From the NCBI RefSeq assembly GCF_002844555.1, contig NZ_PJNI01000013.1, positions 1 to 64,000 of the forward strand: 64,000 nucleotides of DNA. Reading direction: 5' to 3'. Origin of the DNA: Brumimicrobium salinarum (GTDB lineage: Bacteria; Bacteroidota; Bacteroidia; Flavobacteriales_D; Crocinitomicaceae). Both the position numbers and the translations under genes were made by a program. The notes beneath the pieces are model-generated. The model was given only the letters and a program-made list of their open reading frames with translations. It was not told where the DNA came from and did not search any database. Shown in pieces: positions 28,435 through 36,800 of this stretch (its first letter is position 1; each line of letters begins with the position of its first letter).

Positions 28435-29563
28435 AATATTTGGTCCTAAAAAGCCTTTGAGTCGCCATGAGATTCAAGACTATAAGGATGGCGAACATCA
28501 GCATGAAATTGAAATTAAAGCAGCAAGTTCGGCATTCAATGAAGAGGCTTTAGAAGGATGGAAGGAAACTAACGAATCGGTTGCTGAGGGAATGAAAACA
28601 ACGGATGAGAAAATGGCACAACATCTCAATTCCAAATCCAACAATTCTTCAAAAAACGGAATGCTTTGGACACTATTATTTTTCACTTTAGTGATGACAC
28701 TTTTAATTATTTTCACCTATCAAGGAAATAAAAACACTTCTAAAAACAATTATACTTCTACATCTGCATCATCTAAAGACACAGAAAACAAATCAATTAA
28801 TGAATTGGCAACAATTTCTTCTGAGAAAATGATAACATCCTCTCAAATCAAAGCCAATCAAGAAGAAATTAAAGCTTTTGAAAAAAAACAGACCTTAAAA
28901 TCACAAAACAGAGAAACAAAGATTCATACAAAGAATTCGAGTAAAAAGAAAGACACAGACACCGCTATTAATAACGTTTTACCTATTCAATCAAAAGGAA
29001 AAATTCCAAATGAAACAAGTTCAAATTTGAAATACAATCAGGCTAAGGAAGTGTATTTATCTGGACTAAAAAATGTCGATTACAGAGCATATAGAAGCAA
29101 ACCAATTAAAGAGCGAAGTCTTGTTTCTTCAGGATTACCAGCAAATAAAGCGGCACATGATCAAGAAAGTGAATCACCAAGTTCGCCTTCTTATCAAACG
29201 AAAGAATACACTTATTTTAATTATTTATCAAATACGGCTGAACATTTTAGCAAGGGCAAATTTAAAATAGCATTAAGACAATATCTTGAAATACTAGATA
29301 CTTATCCAAAGGATGTAAATGCAAACTTTTATGGAGGTTTATGTTACTTTAACTTAGGCGAATTTAAAAAAGCACAAAATTTATTGCGTTCCTCCTATAC
29401 ACTGGGTTACGGTAATTTCAGACAAGAAGCAAGGTGGTTTATCGTTCAGGCTCATCTGGAACAAAATAATTTTATGAAGGCCAGATATCTGTTAAAAAAG
29501 ATTGTGAAGGAAAATGGATTTTACAGTCAGAAAGCCCAAGAAAAACTCAAGGAATTAGAGTAG
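28409..29563 (+). CDS. Single-pass membrane protein with C-terminal TPR repeats, candidate sigma regulator
   Basis: The 384-residue protein has a cytosolic stretch of about 85 residues, one transmembrane segment at about 89-108 (LLFFTLVMTLLIIFTY), a long Ser/Lys/Thr linker and TPR-like repeats at about 265-380 (GKFKIALRQYLEILDTYPKD, FYGGLCYFNLGEFKKAQN). It overlaps the sigma-factor gene and so is probably co-translated. I see no classic zinc-binding anti-sigma motif, so anti-sigma function is inferred from arrangement only. Confidence 0.7.
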   Translation: MVFLNILNKIFGPKKPLSRHEIQDYKDGEHQHEIEIKAASSAFNEEALEGWKETNESVAEGMKTTDEKMAQHLNSKSNNSSKNGMLWTLLFFTLVMTLLIIFTYQGNKNTSKNNYTSTSASSKDTENKSINELATISSEKMITSSQIKANQEEIKAFEKKQTLKSQNRETKIHTKNSSKKKDTDTAINNVLPIQSKGKIPNETSSNLKYNQAKEVYLSGLKNVDYRAYRSKPIKERSLVSSGLPANKAAHDQESESPSSPSYQTKEYTYFNYLSNTAEHFSKGKFKIALRQYLEILDTYPKDVNANFYGGLCYFNLGEFKKAQNLLRSSYTLGYGNFRQEARWFIVQAHLEQNNFMKARYLLKKIVKENGFYSQKAQEKLKELE

Positions 29564-29622
29564 TTAAATCATTACCATTTAACACCTAAAAGTTGATTAC
29601 AATCAGGTGGACAGAGAATATT

Positions 29623-29657
29623 AAGAGCTCAGCCTCAAACATGGAAGCTGAACTCTT
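29623..29657. terminator. Hairpin between convergent sigma operon and beta-oxidation genes
   Basis: AAGAGCTCAGC pairs with GCTGAACTCTT with one mismatch, followed by ATTTTG on the plus strand. A weak T-run makes efficiency uncertain. Confidence 0.5.
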
Positions 29658-29671
29658 ATTTTGATTAAAAA

Positions 29672-30838
29672 TTAATCGTAAAACTTTGTTTGACTTTTAG
29701 CCATTCTTCTCAACAATGGACTTGGTCTGTAACGATCTTCTCCATATTCTTCAAACAATGCCTGTAATTGATCGAGAACATTGCTAATTCCAATTTCATC
29801 GGCCCATTTTAATAATCCTTTTGGATAATTTACACCTTTAGTCATTGCTAAATCAATATCATCTCTTGTTGCAACATTCAAAAATAATGCATCCGCAGCC
29901 TCGTTTATCAGCATAACTAAAATCCGATTTAATATCAGCTTACCTACCACTTCATTCTCTTGAGCTTTTGGGTTAACAGCATTTTCAGCGTAATCGTAGT
30001 AACCTCTACCTGATTTCCTACCTAAATACCCTGCCTCAGCGTGTCTTTTTTGCGTAAAAGAAGGTTTGTATCGTGGATCGTAATAAAATGCTTCAAAAAC
30101 TGTTTCCGTAACGGTATAATTGATATCATTTCCAATATAATCCATCAAAGTAAAGGGTCCCATTCTAAATCCACCTAATTGAGTCATTGCCCAATCGATT
30201 GTAGCAAAATCAGCAATCCCTTCCTCGTAAATTCTTAAGGCTTCTCCATAAAAAGGACGTGCTACACGATTTACAATAAAACCGGGTGTATCCTTGGCAA
30301 GAACAGTAACTTTGTCCCATGAGTCAATTAATGTTCGTGCGGTTTTCACAACGCTCTCGTTGGTTTGAACTGCTGGGATGATTTCAACCAAAGGCATAAG
30401 TGGTGCTGGGTTAAAGAAATGTATTCCCAAGACACGATGAGGTGATTTTAACACCGAACCGATAGCAGCAATTGACAAAGATGAGGTATTCGAAGCTAAG
30501 ATACAATCTTGATCAACAATAGCCTCTAACTTTGAAAAAACAGCATGTTTTATTTCAATATTTTCAACAATTGCTTCTATTACTAATCCTGCACCTTCAA
30601 AGTCATTTAAATCAGTAGAAAAAGTAATACGACCAAACAATGCATCTCCAAAATCTTGGGTCCACTTTCCTTTTTCAATTAACCGTTCTGCAATGCGATG
30701 TAATTTTATTTTTGCAGTTTCAATTGCACTTGCATTCACATCAACTAGCACGACTTTATGCCCCGATTGTGCAGCTACCTGAGCTATTCCGGCGCCCATC
30801 GTTCCAGCTCCTAAAATCCCTACTTTTATTTTACTCAT
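29672..30838 (-). CDS. 3-hydroxyacyl-CoA dehydrogenase (PaaH-like)
   Basis: The 388-residue protein has the N-terminal Rossmann motif GAGTMGAGIAQ, then SNTSSLSIAAI, GIHFFNPAPLMPLVEII with catalytic His, and a tandem C-terminal domain, including GYLGRKSGRGYYDY and a second dimerisation domain at about 305-388. It oxidises 3-hydroxyacyl-CoA with NAD+. It lies 36 bp downstream of a PaaG-like gene on the same strand, and in the phenylacetate pathway PaaG and PaaH work together. No other paa genes are in the window, so general beta-oxidation is also possible. Confidence 0.87.
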   Translation of the reverse strand: MSKIKVGILGAGTMGAGIAQVAAQSGHKVVLVDVNASAIETAKIKLHRIAERLIEKGKWTQDFGDALFGRITFSTDLNDFEGAGLVIEAIVENIEIKHAVFSKLEAIVDQDCILASNTSSLSIAAIGSVLKSPHRVLGIHFFNPAPLMPLVEIIPAVQTNESVVKTARTLIDSWDKVTVLAKDTPGFIVNRVARPFYGEALRIYEEGIADFATIDWAMTQLGGFRMGPFTLMDYIGNDINYTVTETVFEAFYYDPRYKPSFTQKRHAEAGYLGRKSGRGYYDYAENAVNPKAQENEVVGKLILNRILVMLINEAADALFLNVATRDDIDLAMTKGVNYPKGLLKWADEIGISNVLDQLQALFEEYGEDRYRPSPLLRRMAKSQTKFYD

Positions 30839-30874
30839 TATATATTTCTCTTTATGCTTAAAACTATTTGCTTG

Positions 30875-31648
30875 TTATTTCCCCGTGAAATTTGGTTTTC
30901 TTTTCTCTAGAAACGCTTGAGTTCCCTCTTTAAAATCGGAGGTGCTACCTGCGATGGCTTGTAGTTTTTCTTCTAAATCTAATTGTTCTTTTAAGGAATT
31001 ATTAAACGAAGCATTAATTGCTTTCTTTGTCAAACCATAACCTCTTGTTGGCATCTTTGCCATTTTAGCGGCCATTTTTGTTACAAATTGATCAAACTCA
31101 TCATCTGCAATAGATTTATAAATCATATTCATAGCTTCAGCTTCATCTGCGGAAACCTTATCTCCAGACATCATGAGCGCCATTGCTTTTTGGGCTCCAA
31201 CAAGACGTGGAAGAAAAAATGTTCCACCTGAATCTGGAATAAGTCCAATGGCTGCAAAAGCCTGAATGAAAGTAGCTGATTTTTTAGCAACAACAATATC
31301 ACATGCCAAAGCTATATTTGCACCTGCTCCAGCTGCGACACCATTTACAGCCGCTATAACTGGTTTTTCAATATCTCGCAATTGAGTTATGATTGGATTG
31401 TAATGTTTCCCTACTATATTTTTTAAAGGTGGACCGTTTGGATCTGTTGCTTCTGCTAAATCTTGACCCGCACAAAATGCTTTCCCCTCTCCAGTCAGAA
31501 CAATCGTGCGTATATCATCATCTTTTTTACAATCATCCAATGCTTTTTGAACTGCGAAGGCTAATTCTTGATTGAAACTATTGTATTTATCTGGACGATT
31601 AAATTTTAGTGTCGCCACTCCATCTTTTTTAACAAAATCTAAAACCAT
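30875..31648 (-). CDS. Enoyl-CoA hydratase/isomerase family protein, PaaG-like
   Basis: The 257-residue crotonase-fold protein has LTGEGKAFCAGQDL, AVNGVAAGAGANIALACDIV (oxyanion hole) and IPDSGGTFFLPRLVG, ending in FTGK. The DSGGT region and the ending match PaaG, ring-1,2-epoxyphenylacetyl-CoA isomerase, more closely than FadB-type hydratases. It is directly upstream of the PaaH-like gene. The family is certain; the pathway is inferred from the pairing. Confidence 0.86.
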   Translation of the reverse strand: MVLDFVKKDGVATLKFNRPDKYNSFNQELAFAVQKALDDCKKDDDIRTIVLTGEGKAFCAGQDLAEATDPNGPPLKNIVGKHYNPIITQLRDIEKPVIAAVNGVAAGAGANIALACDIVVAKKSATFIQAFAAIGLIPDSGGTFFLPRLVGAQKAMALMMSGDKVSADEAEAMNMIYKSIADDEFDQFVTKMAAKMAKMPTRGYGLTKKAINASFNNSLKEQLDLEEKLQAIAGSTSDFKEGTQAFLEKRKPNFTGK

Positions 31649-31752
31649 TTTCTTTCTTTTTGCCTAAAAATATAAAAGAATCTTCCACTTTATCCTTTTA
31701 GAACTTATTATTTTGATTAATTCAATCCATTTTTAATACTTTAGAGGTCAAG

Positions 31753-32343
31753 ATGAAAAAAAAATATTACGCCATATACAAACCGTTTAATATGCTCTCA
31801 CAATTTACAGGGGCTGAAAATGCTAGTCTTTTAGGTGATTTATATACATTTCCAAAGGATGTTTATTCCATTGGAAGACTCGACAAAACAAGTGAAGGTC
31901 TACTTTTAATGACAAACGATAATCAATTCAAAAACAAAGTATTATCACCTTTAGACAAAATTGAAAAAACGTATTATGTGCAAGTTGATCAAGAAATTAC
32001 AAATCAAGCTTGTGAGGAATTAGCCGCAGGAACAATTCAAATAAAACACAATGGGAAAACACATCAGGTTGCTCCAGCGAAGTGTATAAAAATTGAGTCT
32101 CCAAATCTTCCAGAGCGGAGTGTTCCGATAAGATTTCGAAAAGATATTCCTACGAGTTGGATCGCTTTGACTTTGAAAGAAGGAAAAAACCGGCAAGTTC
32201 GTAAGATGACAGCTGCAGTAGGATTCCCAACATTGCGACTTGTTCGTTTTTCAGTAGGTGCACTTACTTTAGGTAAAATGCGACCTGGAGATGTTATAGA
32301 AATCAACCCAAATGAAGTTATACCTAATTGGAATGAAAAGTAA
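31753..32343 (+). CDS. RluE/RluF-type 23S rRNA pseudouridine synthase
   Basis: The 196-residue protein has YYAIYKPFNMLSQF at the N-terminus and catalytic Asp in IGRLDKTSEGLLLMTND at about 42-58. EKTYYVQV and GKNRQVRKMTAAVGFPTLRLVR follow at the C-terminus. There is no S4 domain, which fits RluE. The overlapping next gene begins inside its last 12 bp. It isomerises a uridine in 23S rRNA. Confidence 0.92.
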   Translation: MKKKYYAIYKPFNMLSQFTGAENASLLGDLYTFPKDVYSIGRLDKTSEGLLLMTNDNQFKNKVLSPLDKIEKTYYVQVDQEITNQACEELAAGTIQIKHNGKTHQVAPAKCIKIESPNLPERSVPIRFRKDIPTSWIALTLKEGKNRQVRKMTAAVGFPTLRLVRFSVGALTLGKMRPGDVIEINPNEVIPNWNEK

Positions 32344-32995
32344 GACAACAGTAAATACGCGCACTCAAAAGATCTTGATAAAACAAGCTGCTTTTTCACT
32401 GTTAATCATATTAACTTACAGTCTCCTCAGTGGTTGTCAGGCTGAGAAAAAGCCCGAAAGCATTTACAAAACACCCTTAAAACACTTTGAAAATGAAGTC
32501 TTTGACTTACATATTCCAAATCAACACATATCCGAAGTTACCCTAACCCTGCCTAGTTGTTTTCGTAAAATATATCAATCTATTAGTTTAAACAATGAGC
32601 ACAATTATCATTGTCGAGATAAAGAAGTTTATATATCGATTGATGAAATCCCAAGTCAATCAATGTCGTTTTATAAAAGTTATTTTACCCATCGAAATGA
32701 ATCCCCAAAAAATAATATGCAAGTTATTTTGAATTATGCTATACAAATCAAAAAACAAGCTTTATCAGAAGCAATAATCTCTACAGATTCAAAAACAACC
32801 ACTTATGAAGGAGTGCCCATAATCACAAAAAGCATAAAAGGAAAAAAGAATCGATATATGTCCGAAATTTTTCACCAATTCGGTGTTTTTCAAGTTGGAA
32901 ACAAGTATTATTTACTTCAAGGAATTATGAGTACCCGTAATGCTCATTTTATGCATCAAGATTTAATAGAAATTTTTAAGAACATTAAATTATAA
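32333..32995 (+). CDS. Lipoprotein of unknown function
   Basis: The product is about 220 residues with a lipobox at LLSGC (Cys35 counted from this start) after a long basic N-terminus. The mature part has a Cys pair and a C-terminal region YLLQGIMSTRNAHFMHQDLI. No family is recognised. ATG 32333 overlaps the RluE gene by 11 bp; an earlier start at 32312 is in frame. It may be co-transcribed with the Nudix gene 8 bp downstream. Confidence 0.6.
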   Translation: MKSKTTVNTRTQKILIKQAAFSLLIILTYSLLSGCQAEKKPESIYKTPLKHFENEVFDLHIPNQHISEVTLTLPSCFRKIYQSISLNNEHNYHCRDKEVYISIDEIPSQSMSFYKSYFTHRNESPKNNMQVILNYAIQIKKQALSEAIISTDSKTTTYEGVPIITKSIKGKKNRYMSEIFHQFGVFQVGNKYYLLQGIMSTRNAHFMHQDLIEIFKNIKL

Positions 32996-33003
32996 ATAAA
33001 ACA

Positions 33004-33645
33004 GTGTCCATTACATTAACAGAGATTCAAAAACGATTAAAACTCCAACTCCCAGGTGAAAATGCACATATTCCCATGTCACCTTCAGGTCGTGGACGTT
33101 CTTCTGAAGCCATAAAGAATGCTATCAATTACCGCAAAAGCGCTGTTGCATTGGTCATTTATGAAAATAAGAGTGAACTCAAGGGAGTTTTAACCGAGCG
33201 TTCACCGTATGCTGGTTTTCATAGTGGAGAAATTTGTCTACCAGGTGGAAAAAAAGAAGAATTTGACCAGGACTTAGTGGAAACAGCTGTTCGTGAATGT
33301 GTTGAGGAGACTGGACTCATTCATGATCATTTTAGTTTTATGGGTGAACTCACTCCTGTCTTTATTCCGATTAGCAATTTCAGTATACAACCTTATGTAT
33401 TTCACTACTTAGAAACCCCAGTTTTTACACCAAACCCAAGAGAAGTAGCCGAAATTTTCACCTTTCCCCTTACCCAATTATTAGAAAAAAATGCAATCAA
33501 AAAAACCAATATTGAAATATATGGAAATAAGACACTAAATAACATTCCCTATTTTGACATTAATAATAAAGTTGTTTGGGGTGCAACTGCGCTTATTCTA
33601 CACGAGTTTAAAGAGTTACTCGAAAAAAAACATTTTGACTTATAA
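33004..33645 (+). CDS. Nudix hydrolase, coenzyme A pyrophosphatase-type (NudL-like)
   Basis: The 213-residue protein has a Nudix box at about 81-103: GGKKEEFDQDLVETAVRECV followed by EETGL. The upstream LTERSPYAGFHSGEICLPGG matches the NudL/CoAse signature. It hydrolyses CoA or related diphosphates. It begins with GTG 8 bp after the lipoprotein gene. Confidence 0.88.
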   Translation: MSITLTEIQKRLKLQLPGENAHIPMSPSGRGRSSEAIKNAINYRKSAVALVIYENKSELKGVLTERSPYAGFHSGEICLPGGKKEEFDQDLVETAVRECVEETGLIHDHFSFMGELTPVFIPISNFSIQPYVFHYLETPVFTPNPREVAEIFTFPLTQLLEKNAIKKTNIEIYGNKTLNNIPYFDINNKVVWGATALILHEFKELLEKKHFDL

Positions 33646-33689
33646 AATCAACCTAACAATATAACTAAAACTAGTATATTTCTCTAAGA

Positions 33690-33745
33690 AGACCCTTGAC
33701 TGCGCCTGAAGTTCCTAAGCTAGCCGAATGGATCGAAGGCAACAC
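33690..33745. repeat. Possible intergenic palindromic repeat
   Basis: The 240-nt gap 33646-33886 is AT-rich except this island, which begins GACCCTTGACTGCGCC and ends GGATCGAAGGC. It is GC-richer than its surroundings and has weakly complementary ends. No other copy is found in the window. Confidence 0.3.
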
Positions 33746-33886
33746 TTTTCAATATTTCAAAACAAAACACCATCTTTTTTCAACACTAATTTCATTTTTG
33801 TTAATAACAAATCCACTTAAATACCAATTTCTCATCTATTTATCATTAATTTCATTCAATCATTCATCATTATAAAAAGATTATCA

Positions 33887-36800
33887 ATGAGTAAAGTAAT
33901 TTCACTTCGACCACTACTCTATTTTTTAACCACATTGCTTCTCTTTTCCGCTTGCAGCGAGGAGGATCCAGCAGAGTTTAAAATCAATCCCGATTTTCAA
34001 AAGCATATTAGTTCTTTTACATCAGGGGTGATTTCAAGTGCATCTCCTGTTCAAATTCAATTATCTCAACCTTATCCAAAAGAGATTAAACCCAATCAGC
34101 CAATTAAAGAAGATTTTATCTCCATTTCTCCCGAAGTGAAAGGAAAAACAGTTTGGAAAGATCAATATACTTTGGAATTTATTCCAGAGGAAAATTTCAT
34201 ATCAGGTCAAGATTATTGGGTGGAGTTTGAACTGGGGAAAGTGAGTGATGTTCCCAATGAATTAAAAACTTTTAAATTCCCTTTTTCAATCATTAAACAA
34301 GCCATCAATTTTGAAGTGGATGGATTGAAAAGTTATTCTAATGAATCCATGGAGTGGTATCAATTTTTGGGAACGGCCATTACCGCTGATGTGATCAATA
34401 CAAAAAAATTAGATGAGATTTTCAATGTAACGATTAATGGAAAAACCAAAAAAGCCACGTTCTCAGAATTCGGTGTTGATGGTTTGTATAATTTGGTTGT
34501 GGATAGCGTTGAAAGAAAAGATCAGACCGGAGAAATCAAAGTTACTTGGAATGCCAATCCAAATGGCGAAAAAGAAGAACGAGAAATGCGTCACGAAATC
34601 CCTGCCATGGGTGATTTTAAAGTTACGCAAACTACAGTCGTTCAACATCCAGAACAATATGTGAGAATTCGTTTTTCAGATCCTTTATTGGCCAATCAAA
34701 ATCTGAATGGTTTGGTAGAAATACAAGGAGATAACAATTTAAAAACGGCCATAGCCACCAACGAATTAAAAGTTTATCCCTCCAAAAGATTAGAAGGCAA
34801 TCACACTTTAGTTTTAAATGCAGCCATTCAAAACGTGAAGGGATATAAATTCAAGAAAACCGAACAAATCTCCGTTGATTTTCAAGCAATAAAGCCTGCA
34901 GTGAAATTAGTGGGAAAAGGAAGTATTTTGCCTTCCTCTAACAACATGATGGTACCTTTTGAAGCCGTCAACTTGAAAGCCGTGGACATTCGCATCATTA
35001 AAATCTTTGAAAGTAACATCAAACAATTTTTCCAAAACAATGACTATTCTGGCAGTGATGAATTGAAACGCATTGGTCGAGTGGTGAGAAAGAAAACGAT
35101 TTACTTAGGAGAAAAAAAACCTTTAGATTTAGGTAAATGGAACCGTTTCAATTTAGATTTATCCGAATACATCGAAGTTGATCAAGGGGCTATTTATCGC
35201 GTAGAAATTGGATTTAGAAAACACCATTCAGTTTATCCGTGCACTAATGCTCAAAAAGAAGACATCGAAAGAGATGAAAGTGATTGGGACGAAAAAGACT
35301 ACGCCGATGCCGACAAATGGGAATACATCAACGATTGGAATCATCATTACAACAATTATGATTATTTCCCAGGTTACGATTACAACAGGCAAGATGATCC
35401 TTGTTCTTATTCCTATTACAGAGGAAAAAATGTAGTCAAAAATATCTTCGCTTCCGATATTGGAATTGTAGCTAAATCGGGAACTAACGGCGAAACTTTT
35501 ATTGCGGTAACTGATATCGTAAGTACCCAACCCATTCAAGCAGCTACGGTTCGTGTTTACGATTACCAACAGCAAAAAATTACAGAAATACAAACTAATC
35601 AAAAGGGAATTGCCCAAACAAAAGCGTTAAAAGCAAAACCGTTTTTCATTGAAGTAGAACACGATTTGAAAAAAGGTTATTTACGTTTAGGAAATGGAAA
35701 CAACTTACCCCTCAGTCGATTTGATATTGACGGAGCCACGATTCAAGAAGGAATCAAAGGATATATTTATGGAGAACGTGGTGTTTGGCGACCAGGAGAC
35801 ACTTTGTTTTTAAACTTTATTTTGGAAGACAAGGACAATGTTATTCCCAACAATCATCCTGTGATTTTTGAATTGCACAACGCCCGAGGCCAACTTGTAA
35901 AAAGAAATGTACAAAAAGAAGGATTAAATGGATTTTACAATTTCACTACGCCAACAAACGTAGATGCACCAACAGGAAATTGGACGGCGAAAGTGGAAGT
36001 TGGTGGAGCTACTTTTACCAAAACCATAAAAGTAGAAACCATCAAGCCCAATCGACTAAAAATTAATTTGGACATTCAAAATGATTTGATCAGTTCAGCG
36101 AATCCTTATGTAAAAGGAGATTTAATCGTAAAATGGCTACACGGTGCGCCGGCCAAGGAATTAAAAACTGACATTTCATTAAAATTTGTCCCCACTTCTA
36201 CTGATTTTAAAGGATTTAAGAATTACACTTTCGATGATCCAAGCAAGAACTTTTTCGCTTCAGAAGAACAGTTTTTAGAACGAAATCTCAACGCCGAAGG
36301 AAAATTGTCTTTCAATGAAAAAGTGGAAGTGCAAGACCAAGCGCCAGGCATGTTGAAAGTCATATTTAAAACCCGAGCTTTTGAAAGAGGCGGAGATTTC
36401 AGTACCGATCAAATGGCGGTAAATTATGCGCCTTACGAATATTTTGTAGGTGTTCAATCGCCAGAAATCAATAAATACGGAGCATTAGAAACAGACACTA
36501 CTTATCAATTCCCTATTGTTTCGCTAAACAAAAAAGGAGAAAGAGCAGCCAATAGAAAAGTTAAAGTAGAAGTTTACAAAATTGAATGGAGCTGGTGGTG
36601 GCAAAGTGGTTCCGACAATGTGGCGCGCTACATTAATAGAAATAATGTGCGTCCGATTTCAAGTGAGACAATCACTACGAATGCCAGCGGAGAAGGCTTT
36701 TCAAAAACGAAAATCGATAAATATGATTGGGGTCGCTACCTTATAAAAGTAGAAGATATGAATAGCGGTCACTCTACTGGAATTATGACTTATTTCGATT

